Origin: UBA2638 sp046293135
GTDB lineage: Bacteria > Pseudomonadota > Alphaproteobacteria > Micavibrionales > Micavibrionaceae
NCBI GenBank assembly: GCA_046293135.1
Contig: JBKBPR010000007.1
Coordinates: 1-64,000 of the forward strand
Reading direction: 5' to 3'
Length of the DNA: 64,000 bases
The translations under genes were made by a program, and so were the position numbers. Each line of letters starts with the position of its first letter. Position 1 is the stretch's first letter. Shown here one piece after another: positions 8,633 through 18,950 of this stretch. Under the pieces are notes generated by a model. The model searched no databases. It worked only from the letters and a program-made list of their open reading frames with translations, and was not told where the DNA came from.

Positions 8633-10506
8633 GTGAGGATACGGCTAAAGATCTCATAGAACGGCTGAACCAGATGGTGGAAGCCACAACAATCGAGGCC
8701 AAACGCGGCTCGGAAGTTGGAAAATCTATCATAGAAACTGTCTGTGCATTCGCCAACGAGCCCGATCTCAAAGGTGGCTATATCCTCCTTGGTGTCGAGA
8801 AAGACACTGATACGCTTTTCCCCTTCTACACAGTCTGTGGTGTCAGCGACCCTGAAAAAATCAGGGAAGACCTTGCCAGCCAGTGCGCCAGTAAATTCAA
8901 TATCGCCATCCGCCCACAGATATCCGAAGAGATCGTTGACGGAAAATGTGTCTTGAAGATTTTTATTCCCGAAGCTGCGCCTTCAGACAAACCTGTCTAC
9001 CTCTCTGCAACAGGCCTGCCTAAAGGTGCGTTTCGCCGCATCGGTGCGAGCGATATCCGTTGCACGGATGAGGACTTGCAAATTTTATATGCCGGACGCT
9101 CTCATCAAAGCCATGACCAAATGCCCGTTGAGGGCTCTTCCATGGAGGATCTTGATCCGGAAGCCGTGGAGCTTTACCGAACCATGCGCTCCCGCGTAAC
9201 AGCATCAGCGCCTGAGCTGGAATGGAATGATACCGATCTTCTGCAAAGCCTGCATGCTATCGTAAAGCATCCAAAATCTAAAGAATGGGTGCCAACAATT
9301 GCGGGTATCATGCTGTTCGGGAAAGGCCAGGCCTTAAGACGGCTTTTTCCCATGGTGCGCGTTGATTATATCCGCGTTCCCGGGACCACATGGATCAGCG
9401 ATCCGGAAAACCGTTTCACCACCGTTGAGATGCGCGATTGCCTGCTCAGGCTTTTTAGCCGCGCGCAGGCAACAATACTGGATGACCTGCCAAAAGCCTT
9501 TAACCTGCCGGAGGGCGAAATGCAGCGCAAAGATGTCCCCCTCATCCCGGCGCAGGTTATTCGTGAGGCCTTGGTCAATGCCCTTATCCACCGCAGCTAT
9601 CGTGAGCATCAACCCATACAGATTTTGCGATACGCGAACCGGCTTGAAATTTCCAACCCCGGCTATTCGCTTGTATCCGAAGAACGCTTCGGCGAGCCGG
9701 GATCACATCCGCGAAATCCCCATATCGCGCAAGTGTTCCACGATCTGAACCTTGCCGAAACAAAAGGCAGCGGCATTCGTACCATGATGGCCTTGATGGA
9801 AAAACACGGATTGACGCCGCCCGCATTCCTGTCCGACCGCGCCAATAATATGTTCTCGACCAAAATGCTCTTCCATCACTTTCTGGGTGAGGATGATCTG
9901 GACTGGTTGTCAAAATTCAGCGATCTCGATCTTGGCGAAGGCCAGAAAAAAGCCCTTATTTTCCTGCGCGAAACCGGTGCTATTAATAACGCCACATACC
10001 GCCATCTGGCAAAAATCGATACTTTGGCCGCCAGCAAGCAGCTGATTGAACTGCGCTCACATGGCCTCATTGATAAAAAGGGCGATGGTTCCGCGACATA
10101 TTACGAACCCGGCTTGGAAATGATCAAACGCACGAAAAATGCGGGCAAAAAGGGCAATGACCCCCAGCTTGACAAGAATAACCCCCAGTTATCCCCAAAT
10201 GACCCCCAGCTTACACCACCAGCTGATATAATGAATGAAATCAAAGCCTTGGGGGCGAGGCCGCGTATAGAAAAAACACAAGACATCGTTTTAAAACTCT
10301 GCGCATGGAAAGACCTGGGGGCTGAAGAGCTGACCGAAGCAATGGGGCGTAAGGATAAAAAGATGCTTGTGAAAAAAATCCTCCAGCCCCTGCTGGAACA
10401 AAATCTGCTGGCGCGCACAATCCCGGAAAGCCCCAACCACCCGTATCAGAAATACCGGACGGCACAAAAGACAGACGGAAGTAATAAGAAAAAGGACAAA
10501 GCGTAA
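8629..10506 (+). CDS. AlbA_2/Schlafen-type protein with GHKL-like ATPase domain
   Basis: A 625-residue protein. Residues about 15-130 form an AlbA_2 (Schlafen-like) domain: IEAKRGSEVGKSIIETVCAF and GGYILLGVEKD. Residues about 300-410 are the HATPase_c_4 region: VIREALVNALIHRSY, IQILRYANRLEISNPG and NLAETKGSGIRTMMALME. The C-terminus contains a winged-helix-like region and a low-complexity segment where NDPQL-type repeats occur (about residues 505-530). Such proteins are often annotated as putative transcriptional regulators or ATP-binding proteins, and are frequent in defence islands. It is coupled to the upstream HTH gene and is followed directly by the broken type III restriction locus. Role in defence is inferred from context. 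Confidence 0.8.
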   Translation: MSEDTAKDLIERLNQMVEATTIEAKRGSEVGKSIIETVCAFANEPDLKGGYILLGVEKDTDTLFPFYTVCGVSDPEKIREDLASQCASKFNIAIRPQISEEIVDGKCVLKIFIPEAAPSDKPVYLSATGLPKGAFRRIGASDIRCTDEDLQILYAGRSHQSHDQMPVEGSSMEDLDPEAVELYRTMRSRVTASAPELEWNDTDLLQSLHAIVKHPKSKEWVPTIAGIMLFGKGQALRRLFPMVRVDYIRVPGTTWISDPENRFTTVEMRDCLLRLFSRAQATILDDLPKAFNLPEGEMQRKDVPLIPAQVIREALVNALIHRSYREHQPIQILRYANRLEISNPGYSLVSEERFGEPGSHPRNPHIAQVFHDLNLAETKGSGIRTMMALMEKHGLTPPAFLSDRANNMFSTKMLFHHFLGEDDLDWLSKFSDLDLGEGQKKALIFLRETGAINNATYRHLAKIDTLAASKQLIELRSHGLIDKKGDGSATYYEPGLEMIKRTKNAGKKGNDPQLDKNNPQLSPNDPQLTPPADIMNEIKALGARPRIEKTQDIVLKLCAWKDLGAEELTEAMGRKDKKMLVKKILQPLLEQNLLARTIPESPNHPYQKYRTAQKTDGSNKKKDKA

Positions 10507-12813
10507 ATGCCCATATTACACTGGCTGAACAGAGAGGAGAGTATCAAGGAAACGGCGCGGGTGCCGTATCGTCTGCTCAAGGCCGATCCGAAATTATCTT
10601 ATGGGGATGAAACATCCGAAAATATGCTGATCCAGGGGGATAATCTGGACGCGCTCAAGGCGCTTCTGCCCTATTACGCCGGAAAGGTAAAATGCATTTA
10701 TATCGACCCGCCCTATAACACGGGCAGTGCATTCGAATATTATGATGATAATCTGGAGCCGCATTTCAGCAAAATTCCCGCGCATACGGACAAGATGGAG
10801 CGCGATGAGAAATCCGGCAAGATTAAGTTTTCCTTCGTCAATCTGCTGCATTGGCACCGCCCGCTGGTGATTGTCGATGAGGCGCATAATGCGAAGTCCG
10901 ACCTGAGTGTGGAGGTTCTAAACCGCGTTAATCCGGCCTGTGTCATTGAATATACGGCCACGCCAGCGAAGAACAGCAATATCATCCATTCCGTATCGGC
11001 GGCGGAGTTGAAGGCCGAAGAGATGATTAAGCTGCCGATTATCCTGTCCGATCATGTGTCATGGGAGCAGGCCATAACGGCCAGTATCCAGACGCGCCAA
11101 AAGCTGGAAGAAATTGCACTGAAAGATAAAGATTATATCCGCCCGATCATCCTGTTTCAGGCCGAAAACAAAGGACAGGACATTACGGTAGAGGTGCTGG
11201 AAAAATACCTGGTAGAGAATGAAGGCATTGATCGCGCCCAGATTGCCATTGCCACGGGTGAGCAGCGGGAGCTGGACAGCATCAATCTGTTCGATCCGAA
11301 TTGCCCGATCCGTTACGTGATAACCGTTCAGGCGTTGAAAGAAGGGTGGGATTGTTCCTTCGCCTATGTTCTGTGTTCCGTGGCCAATACAAAATCAGCC
11401 ACATCTGTGGAGCAGTTATTGGGCCGCGTGTTGCGTATGCCCTATGCCAAAACCCGCACGCAGGAAGAACTCAACAAAGCCTATGCCCACGTATCATCAC
11501 AAAGCTGGCCACATGCGGTGACGCAGCTGCATGACCGTCTGGTCAGCATGGGGTTTGAACAGCAGGAAGCCGAAGAATTTATTTATGCACAGCCGTCTTT
11601 GGGACTATCCGATCAACCGCAAAAACCTTTTGAGGTAACGCTCACCAGCGCGCCGGATCTCTCGCATCTGGATATGGCCGAAAAATCATGCGTGCAGGTG
11701 GCGGAAACATCAGCCGGAACATTCATGATGACGGTGACAGGCAATATCGACAAACAGCTTGTCGAAAAACTGTCCAAGGCCGCCACGGATAAAAAGGACA
11801 AGGCCGAGATTTCCCTGAAAGGCCATATCCATATCAAGCACATGGCCGAAAATTTATCACCATCCCAGCGCGGCGAAGTGTTCTCTATCCCGCAGCTGTG
11901 CCTGAATTTTGAAGACGGGCCGGAACTGGCGGAGCGGTAATTGTGCCTGAGTGACAATGGCTGGGCGGTGCTGGATTATTACGCGCCGCTCACCAAAGAC
12001 CATTTCACTGTTGATGATAAAGCCAAGCAATATGTGGCCGATATTGCAGGGCAGAAAATCGTCATCAAGTCGTTAAACGAAACAGATCAGCTTAATCTGG
12101 ACGGTATCCGCACCGATATGACGGATCAGGATCTTGCCCGCTGGCTTGACCGCAAGCTACGCGCTATCGATATCAAGCAGGAGCATTTACTTGAATATTT
12201 GCGCCGGACAATCCGTGACCTTCTGGCACGTGATGATCTGGATATGCCAAAACTCGTGCGCGGCAAATTCATCCTTGAAAAAGTCCTGCGCGAACGCATT
12301 AATGCCGCTCGTATGCAAGCCTATGAAAAAGGTTACCAAGCCTGCATGTTCGGCCCGGATGCGATTGCAACGGTTGAGCCCGCCGCATTCTCATTTACCT
12401 TCCCGGCGGATTATCCAGCCAACCTGCTTTATGAAGGGCCGATTGGTTTTGACAAGCATTTCTATCCCCGCATCGGCATCATGAATGGCGAAGAAGCCGA
12501 ATGCGCGCAGGCTATTGACCGTAACCCGCTCATCAAATTCTGGGTGCGAAATCTGGAACGTCAGCCGCAACATGCGTTCTGGCTCCCCACCTCCACAGAT
12601 AAATTCTATCCCGATTTTGTCGCCCAGTTAAATGACGGGCGGCTCTTAGTGATTGAGTATAAAGGCGGGCATCTGGCCAACGAAGATACAGAAGAAAAAG
12701 AGCTGATCGGCAAGGTCTGGGCTGAAAAATCCGGCAATCTGTTCCTTATGGCATGGAAAAAGGACAAAGACGGGCGTGATGTTTATCAGCAGATTAATAA
12801 GGTTTTGGGGTAA
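10507..12813 (+). pseudogene. Type III restriction-modification remnant: Mod N-terminus fused to Res, with in-frame stop
   Basis: Residues 1 to about 85 are the start of a type III Mod methyltransferase, including ENMLIQGDNLDALKAL and the catalytic IYIDPPYNTGSAF. At about NLEP the sequence jumps in frame to Res, starting at HFSK just before the helicase motif II (PLVIVDEAHNAK) and motif III (EYTATPAKN), and reads on through motif VI (SVEQLLGRVLRMPY). The rest of Mod and the Res N-terminus with its Walker A are missing, a deletion of well over 500 residues. TAA at 11938-11940 then splits the frame; the same frame continues with LCLSDNGWAVLDYY to the PD-(D/E)xK nuclease part (FYPDFVAQL then LLVIEYKGG). 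The locus cannot encode a working enzyme. The downstream 290 codons lack a convincing start. Confidence 0.88.
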
Positions 12814-12842
12814 CAGGTAATTGTCAAAGAAAAGGTCATAAA

Positions 12843-14555
12843 ATGAAGCTGGTTAAATTTTCTGTTACTAATTTCAGAAGCATTCTGAAAGCGCATGATA
12901 TCCCTATATCAGACACAACTGTATTAGTTGGAAAAAACAACGAAGGAAAATCCAACCTCTTAAAAGCCCTGTCTATATCGATGAATGCCATTGGCTCACA
13001 TGCAATGGCATCTCGGAGACGTGACAGAGTAGGCTCTTCCATGATAAGGCATCGTCCTCCTAGAAGGTTTGCGGATAACTTCTATGACTGGAAACGAGAT
13101 TTTCCAATTTCTCAAAGAACAAGAAGGGGTAAAAAACAAACCATATTTAAGTTGGAGTTTGAATTGACGGATGATGAGGTTTCCGCATTTAAAAAGGAAA
13201 TTAAATCAAATTTAAATGGCACTTTACCTCTAAAGATTACAATCGGCGAAAATGATGAGCCTGAAATAAAAGTAGTTAAAGGCGGGAGAGCTAACGCAAC
13301 ACTCAATTCAAAATCAGAAAAAATAACAGAGTATATCGCGCGTAGAATTTCGTTTAACTAAATACCCGCAGTAAGAACTCACCAACAAACCTTAAATGTG
13401 ATAGATGAATTACTGTCGCATGAACTTTCATCATTGGAAGAAAATCCAAAATATCAAGCGGCATTAAAAATTATTAATGATCTTCAGCAACCTGTTTTAG
13501 TGGCTTTATCGTCGCGAATTAAGGAGCCACTTTCAGAGTTTCTACCTAACATTAAAGATGTCAAAATTAATATATCTGAGGATAGTCGGCACATTAGATA
13601 TAGAAGAGATTTTGATGTTGAAATAGATGATGGAACACTCACAAGTATTGAGCATAAAGGTGATGGAGTACAAAGCCTTGCTGCCTTAGGTCTTCTTAAA
13701 AATAAATTCCATAGAACTGATGCTTCTATTATTGCTATAGAAGAACCTGAATCACATTTACATCCTGGCGCCATCCATCAACTGCAAGAAATTATAGAGT
13801 CTTTAGAGGGTGAAAACCAAATTGTTTTAACCACCCATAACCCTCTTTTTGTTAATAGACATTCTATTGCTTCAAATATAATTGTTGACGGTGGAAAAGC
13901 GATTCAATCCAAAAGTATCAAGGCTATACGAGATATTCTTGGCGTAAAAGTTTCTGACAATTTAACGCATGCACGTTTTTCTCTTGTAGTGGAAGGACCA
14001 GACGACAAAAAGGCATTAGACATCTTACTTCCAAATTTAAGCACAACTTTGGGATCTGCCATAAAAAGGAATAATTTGATAATTGATTACATAGGAGGCG
14101 CAGGAAATTTATCTTATAAATTATCCACGCTAAAGTCACAGCTATGTGTATACCATGTTTTTCTAGATAATGATGACGAAGCAAATAAGCAGCGTGATAG
14201 AGCGATGCAAGAAGATGTTTTGAGCATAAAAAATCTAACACAAACAATTTGCAATGGCATGACTGAGGCAGAATTTGAAGATTGCCTGAACCCAGATATA
14301 TACAAACAAAAAATACTAGATGTTTATGGCGTAGATTTAAATGTCACTGCATTTAGGGGAAATCAAAAGTGGTCGGATAGAGTTAAATCTTGTTTTCAAA
14401 GTCAGGGGAAACTATTTGATAAAAATACTAAAGAGAAAGTAAAGCGAACTGTTTCAGAATGTATTTCTAACAATGTTAATAATGCTTTGTGTCCTCATAA
14501 GAGAGGATGTGTTGACGGCTTGGTCTCTTCTTTAGAAAGACTTATAGCTAACTAA
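12843..14555 (+). pseudogene. OLD-family ATPase/TOPRIM nuclease interrupted by an in-frame stop
   Basis: OLD-family proteins couple an ABC-like ATPase to a TOPRIM nuclease and act in phage defence. The frame opens with MKLVKFSVTNFRSI and Walker A VGKNNEGKSNLL, and reads to TAA at 13359-13361. The same frame continues directly with IPAVRT, a signature of this family, then the ABC signature region (HKGDGVQSLAALGLL), Walker B (IIAIEEPESHLHPG), the H-loop (TTHNPLFV), and the TOPRIM motifs VVEGPDDKKAL and FLDNDDEA, ending at 14555. One nonsense change, probably of a Tyr codon, separates the halves; GTG 13398 could restart. AT content is clearly higher than in neighbours, indicating transfer. No UvrD-like GajB partner is adjacent. 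Confidence 0.85.
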
Positions 14556-14571
14556 AGTAAATATATAGATT

Positions 14572-15807
14572 TTAACCAATCACATCCCCAATCCGTTTGA
14601 TGTTGGCCTTTGATACGCCGTAGGATTTGGCCAGTTCTTTCCACTGGAGCACCGCCGTTACGGTTTCATCGATGATGCGCTGGGCGTCTGCCCTTGATAA
14701 ATCTGCGACCTCGGCCAGCTTGAGCAAATGCTCTATGCCCGGATTTTTGCCTTCACCGATCACCATGGTGCTTTGCTCCCCACCCGGGCCGCTGGAGAAG
14801 GTGAGGTCATAGGCGGGTGCCATACGCCACGCGCCGTTTTTATCCATCAGGAAAGAGAAGTTTTTCGCGTGGTCATCGCGATTATGGCTGAGCACATTAA
14901 ACACCGCCAGACGGTACATTTTCTGCGCCTCGCGCATGACACGCGTCAGGATCATCGTGGCCTTGATCAAATCCTGATAATCAAGCGAGGGCAAACGAAA
15001 ATCCGAATGCAGCAGGCCGCATGCCGTGTGCATGTGCAGGCGCCCACCACTCTCCGTCCGGTCAAAACGCCTTGTCGCAAAATACCCGGATCCCTTTTTA
15101 GCGGGGAAGAGATGCGTCTCCATCATCTCCAGCCCGGCTTCCTGCGCCATAAGGCTGTACACATATTCAATCGCCCCGGCATCCTGCCCGTCCGCCGTAT
15201 TCGCAAATTTAACCAGCCAAGGCTCATAGCCAGCGGGCAGATCCTCTACACCCTGAATGACTTTGGATTTATCACGGCTGACCCCGATCATGGCTTTGGG
15301 GCGCGCCCCTTGCGATCCGCCACCCAGCGCCAGAAGCTCTTCAAATACCTCCTCGCTGTTGCCTTCTAAAATCGCCTGTGATTGATCGGCCAGCGCTTCA
15401 AGATTAACGGCCTTGTCCTGCACATCCTCGCTGTAATCCGGCGCATAAACCAGCGCGCCCATGCCCGATGCGCCCACATGCGCCAGCCGGTCCAGCGGTG
15501 AAAAACTATCCGGCGCAATCCCTTTGCGTCGCAAGGCGCGATCCAGCAAAAGCCGCCCCCAGCCATCGGGAAGGCTGTCATTAAACAGGCCTGGCAGCCC
15601 TTCAAACAAGCCAGGCTCAAAGACCTGCAGCCCCGGAGTCAGGGGAAGCTTAAAGGGCGAGAGTTCGAGTTTTCCGGCGATAAAACCCGCATCATATTCA
15701 AAAAATATTTTACCATCACGCCGGGCAAGCCGCCCAACGGGAACAGGCGCATCCCCAAAATCCAGCATGACATTCAGCGCGCTCACGGGCGTAAAATCCT
15801 TAATCAT
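14572..15807 (-). CDS. hipA: HipA-family serine/threonine kinase toxin
   Basis: A 411-residue HipA-like kinase, the toxin of a type II toxin-antitoxin pair; E. coli HipA phosphorylates glutamyl-tRNA synthetase and causes dormancy. The N-terminal couple-HipA region (VGRLARRDGKIFFEYD) and the SLPDGWGRLLLDRAL block are present, as are the kinase motifs HNRDDHAKNFSFL and APAYDLTFS. ATG 15807 is used because it overlaps the 3' end of hipB by 8 bases; a frame extension upstream would run into hipB. The pair looks intact, unlike the neighbouring defence genes. Confidence 0.9.
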   Translation of the reverse strand: MIKDFTPVSALNVMLDFGDAPVPVGRLARRDGKIFFEYDAGFIAGKLELSPFKLPLTPGLQVFEPGLFEGLPGLFNDSLPDGWGRLLLDRALRRKGIAPDSFSPLDRLAHVGASGMGALVYAPDYSEDVQDKAVNLEALADQSQAILEGNSEEVFEELLALGGGSQGARPKAMIGVSRDKSKVIQGVEDLPAGYEPWLVKFANTADGQDAGAIEYVYSLMAQEAGLEMMETHLFPAKKGSGYFATRRFDRTESGGRLHMHTACGLLHSDFRLPSLDYQDLIKATMILTRVMREAQKMYRLAVFNVLSHNRDDHAKNFSFLMDKNGAWRMAPAYDLTFSSGPGGEQSTMVIGEGKNPGIEHLLKLAEVADLSRADAQRIIDETVTAVLQWKELAKSYGVSKANIKRIGDVIG

Positions 15808-16147
15808 GGGGCATATTCTTCTTTCTGGCTTTCTTCCTGAAACGCGGCACGTTTTTTGCAGCGGGCTTGTCTGCCGCACTCGCTTTCAACAATTCATCCA
15901 TACTGGCAAACTGTGTTTGCGGCTGGAGTGCTTTGATCAACCTTTCACTCAACCCCAAAACAAATGTAAGCTTGATAAAGGATTCGAGCGATATCTTACC
16001 CGTCTGCTCAAATTTCCTGAGCACGGCAACGCTCACGCCGGAACGCTGCGCCAGCTCGGCCTGCGTCATGTTACGGGCAATCCGATGCTCACGCAGAAGC
16101 CGAGAAAGCTCCAAAAAACTGTCTTTCGGGGTCAATATAGCTATCAT
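15800..16147 (-). CDS. hipB: HipB-like HTH antitoxin
   Basis: A 115-residue protein with an Xre-type helix-turn-helix (LLREHRIARNMTQAELAQRSGVSVAV is spread over residues about 18-45) and a basic C-terminal tail (FRKKARKKN). In this family the antitoxin binds DNA and restrains HipA. The 8-base overlap with hipA supports coupled translation. A palindrome lies directly at its start codon, consistent with autorepression. Confidence 0.88.
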   Translation of the reverse strand: MIAILTPKDSFLELSRLLREHRIARNMTQAELAQRSGVSVAVLRKFEQTGKISLESFIKLTFVLGLSERLIKALQPQTQFASMDELLKASAADKPAAKNVPRFRKKARKKNMPHD

Positions 16148-16163
16148 AGTATTAATTATACTA
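16147..16163. promoter_or_regulatory. Probable HipB operator
   Basis: TAGTAT (16147-16152), 5-base spacer, ATACTA (16158-16163): a perfect short inverted repeat abutting the hipB start codon, in AT-rich promoter-like sequence. Confidence 0.55.
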
Positions 16164-16239
16164 TTAAATTTACTTTATTACCACCATTATATCAATAAGA
16201 TGAAACTCTTCTCATTTACCAGAAAAAGTAAACCAAGGG

Positions 16240-16320
16240 GTAAACTGGGGCAGTTTACCAGTCAACTAAACTATTCAAGAAAATCAAACACTTATCATGT
16301 CAAGTAAGTTGACAGTTTAC
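16240..16320. promoter_or_regulatory. Cluster of palindromes with GTTTAC and GTCAA repeats
   Basis: GTAAACTG-GGG-CAGTTTAC (16240-16258) is a perfect 8-bp dyad and TGTCAA-GTAAG-TTGACA (16298-16314) a perfect 6-bp dyad. CAGTTTACC recurs at 16251 and 16313, and GTCAACTAA at 16261 and 16384. This density suggests an operator or replication control region. Confidence 0.45.
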
Positions 16321-16628
16321 CCCGTTACTTGACGCATTTATTTAAATAAAACAAAGGCTTGTGCAAAATCTGTCAAGTAGCTGAGTCAACTAAGTTGAAA
16401 GTCCTGACGCTAAAAAAGTCCCGCACGTTCCCCGCCCCTATAGGAAATGCCCCCACAGGACCCGCGCGAATTCCTGCGAGAATGCCAGACCGCTCTGCGT
16501 AGGCGTGCGTACATCACTGAATGACGGACGAAGTTTAACGAAATTTGATATCCATTAACCGACCGGGATGGGGTGCGTGGATCTGTATCCCACGCCCCCT
16601 CCCTTTAGGGAGGGGTGGAGAGAGTGAC

Positions 16629-16779
16629 ATCTGCTCACATGCCGCGAACCCATGTACACCAAGCTTTACAGACAGAAATGCAGACGGCAGATGCAGATGC
16701 ACCAGAATTTCTGCTCTGCGTGTAAGCTCTTGTAATTTAACAAAAGCAGATGTTACTGCCCGGCAGATCTGCCGCAGAT
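16629..16779. repeat. GCAGAT repeats: candidate replication origin of element A
   Basis: GCAGAT occurs at 16687, 16693, 16746, 16763 and 16774 and its complement at 16629 and 16767. One pair forms the perfect 14-bp palindrome CGGCAGATCTGCCG (16761-16774). It lies directly beyond the stop of the primase-helicase gene. Origin function is inferred. Confidence 0.4.
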
Positions 16780-16782
16780 TCA

Positions 16783-18903
16783 TCATCGCGTCTTCTCTTC
16801 ATCATGATAAACCCAGCTCTGCGCATTTTCGACCTGACGCACGCCGCCGGAGCCTTCATCCTTATAATGTGTTGGCAGGACAGTAATAGCCGACGTCATA
16901 ATCTCGCCGGTATTCTCATCGATTTCATCCTGCCCCAACTGCATATTTTCAACCACCAGATAACCATACTTGCTGCGCTCTGCTGTTTGTTTCGTCAGCG
17001 GATGCGGGGTTTTGAGGCATTTAATATAGCCTTTGCCCATCAGAACGCTGATGCGCTTTTTGATGGTCGTCTGGCTGCCGAGCCCGTCAATATCCTCATA
17101 TGCTTCGCTAAAGCTTTCAATCGTGTAGAGCTTTTTATCAAACTGCGCGTCTTCCAACAGGCGTTGTAGGATCTGGTCATGCTGGCGGTGACGTTCGGAT
17201 TTGAGTTTATTAGAATAATTCTGCCGGATCAGCGGCTGCGTATCTGGATCAATCTCCGTCCACACGCCGCCACGTTTGACCACATGCATATTCACAATGC
17301 CGGGGCCATTACGTAGCTCAAAATGCAAAGAGCGGACATCCTTATTTTCATCTGGCCGAAAGATCAGCATGCCACTGGTGTAATAACTGCGCAGCGAACT
17401 GGCGCCGCTCAAGGCCTGAAACGGATCATCCTTGAACATGGCCTTGCTGATTTTCTTGGTGTGGTGGACGAGGATAATCCCGGCGTAAGGGTTGATCACA
17501 TCGCGCAGCATTTCGACCCGTTGCTGCAGGAAAAACAGCATGGCGTTGTTGTCATTCTCGCCGAGATTGCCAAAGTCCGGCCCACCATCAAACACATTGC
17601 GGATTGGATCGATAACGATAATATCCGGCGGCGCGTCGGGAAACTTCTCCTGGATCAAATCTTTGATGATCGAGAGCCCGTCATCATTCAGCAGTAGCTT
17701 TAATTGCGGCGTGATATGGATATTTTGTCCGGCTTTGAGGATGGCCTCCTCAGACAATCCCATTTTCTGCAGACGCTCCCGCAGATAATCATACTGGATT
17801 TCTGCCTGCAGCACGAACACCCGCAGCGGCCTGGGCGGTGTGAATTTCAGAAACGGCTGCCCGGCGGCCATATGGGTCAGCAGCGAGAGCGTAAAATCAC
17901 TCTTGCCAGATTTGGGCGCGCCGCCAATCACCAGCATGCCAGAGGGCGTGAGCAGGCGCGGGGCGATCAGATCATCCGGCATCGGGCTTTTATCGGCAAT
18001 CAGCTCCGCCAGCGAGAAGGCTTCATAGCGCTGCAGCTGGATTTTTGATTGTGGTACAGAATTCAAAAAGGCATGAATGTTAAGGCCGTCCTGCACCGCA
18101 TCGGCGGCATCCCATTTCTCCGGCTTATCGGCAGGCGGGATGATAACCCGCAGACTTCTGGGCTTTATGGATTGAAGGCCTGTTTTCAAGCGTTCGACAT
18201 ATTCTTGCCCGGCTTTATCATTATCCGGCCAGATTAGGATGTCCTTACCAGCCAGAGGGCTGAAGTCTGTTTTTGCAGGATCAAAATTTGCACCGCCCAT
18301 AACGGTCGTGGCCGGAATGCCAAGATCAATCAACACCTGGGCGCATTTCTCGCCCTCTGTGATAATGATACGATCACTGGCAGCGATACCAGGCAGATTA
18401 TACAGCGGCCTGCTCTCCGGCATGGAATGCTTTCGGGCAATATGATCATAAGGCAGAAAAGTCTTTTTGCCGTCTGCACCGTCTGTGCGTTTGACGGTGA
18501 CCAGCGGTTTACCGGATATGTCTGCGTATATCCATTCCCTGCGCTGCAGTGATATTGGCGGCACAACCGACGACAACCCCAGCCAGTCCGCGCAGGAGCG
18601 CAACACAGCCGGAAAATCCCGTTGTGTATCCAGCCCATGCACCGCCGCCCACAGGTCGAAGATATCGCCGCCGTGGTCGATCTCAAAATCCTGCCACAGC
18701 CCGGCCTTTTCGCCGCTCATATTGATTTTCAGGCTCTGGCCTTTTTCACCCTGCAGGCTGCCGATCTGGAATTCCCGTTTCAGCTGCCTGCCATTAGTAA
18801 ATAGATGCCGCAAAACCTCCGGCAACCGCGCCAGCATCGCAGCCTTGACCTCATCCCGAGACGGCAAGTCAGGATCGTTATAATCCAGCGTTTTAAGGGG
18901 CAT
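16783..18903 (-). CDS. TOPRIM primase / RepA-like AAA helicase of element A
   Basis: A 706-residue replication protein. Residues about 175-250 contain a TOPRIM domain (IIITEGEKCAQVL and ILIWPDNDKAG); residues about 320-520 are a RepA/RadA-like hexameric helicase ATPase with Walker A GAPKSGKSDF, Walker B IIVIDPIRNVF and LVHHTKK. The N-terminus may be a zinc-less primase-like part (GLWQDFEIDHGGDIFDLW). It probably unwinds and primes element DNA. It follows the small HTH operon on the same strand, with GGGGG upstream of its ATG as ribosome binding site. The gene looks intact although its operon partners are damaged. Confidence 0.85.
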   Translation of the reverse strand: MPLKTLDYNDPDLPSRDEVKAAMLARLPEVLRHLFTNGRQLKREFQIGSLQGEKGQSLKINMSGEKAGLWQDFEIDHGGDIFDLWAAVHGLDTQRDFPAVLRSCADWLGLSSVVPPISLQRREWIYADISGKPLVTVKRTDGADGKKTFLPYDHIARKHSMPESRPLYNLPGIAASDRIIITEGEKCAQVLIDLGIPATTVMGGANFDPAKTDFSPLAGKDILIWPDNDKAGQEYVERLKTGLQSIKPRSLRVIIPPADKPEKWDAADAVQDGLNIHAFLNSVPQSKIQLQRYEAFSLAELIADKSPMPDDLIAPRLLTPSGMLVIGGAPKSGKSDFTLSLLTHMAAGQPFLKFTPPRPLRVFVLQAEIQYDYLRERLQKMGLSEEAILKAGQNIHITPQLKLLLNDDGLSIIKDLIQEKFPDAPPDIIVIDPIRNVFDGGPDFGNLGENDNNAMLFFLQQRVEMLRDVINPYAGIILVHHTKKISKAMFKDDPFQALSGASSLRSYYTSGMLIFRPDENKDVRSLHFELRNGPGIVNMHVVKRGGVWTEIDPDTQPLIRQNYSNKLKSERHRQHDQILQRLLEDAQFDKKLYTIESFSEAYEDIDGLGSQTTIKKRISVLMGKGYIKCLKTPHPLTKQTAERSKYGYLVVENMQLGQDEIDENTGEIMTSAITVLPTHYKDEGSGGVRQVENAQSWVYHDEEKTR

Positions 18904-18950
18904 TTTCTACCCCCTTTGCGCTTGCTGGTAATACGCAACGAGCTTGTTGA

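Larger units (their letters stand above)
16164..16782. other. Non-coding segment between hipB and the replication gene
   Basis: About 620 bases without a convincing gene. It holds two clusters of palindromes and repeats annotated separately, a GC hairpin CCCCTCCC-TTTA-GGGAGGGG (16596-16615), and otherwise no recognisable coding potential. Its position downstream of the primase-helicase gene is where a satellite-type element could carry its replication origin. Confidence 0.6.

Noticed and set aside
10507..14555. TAA reassignment as sense codon
   Set aside because: TAA ends many intact genes in the window (for example nhaA, prim-pol and ppa neighbours), so the two in-frame TAA codons are lesions, not a code change.
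12843..14555. Gabija system
   Set aside because: The OLD gene resembles GajA-type proteins, but no UvrD-like GajB follows; hipA is the next gene on the other strand.
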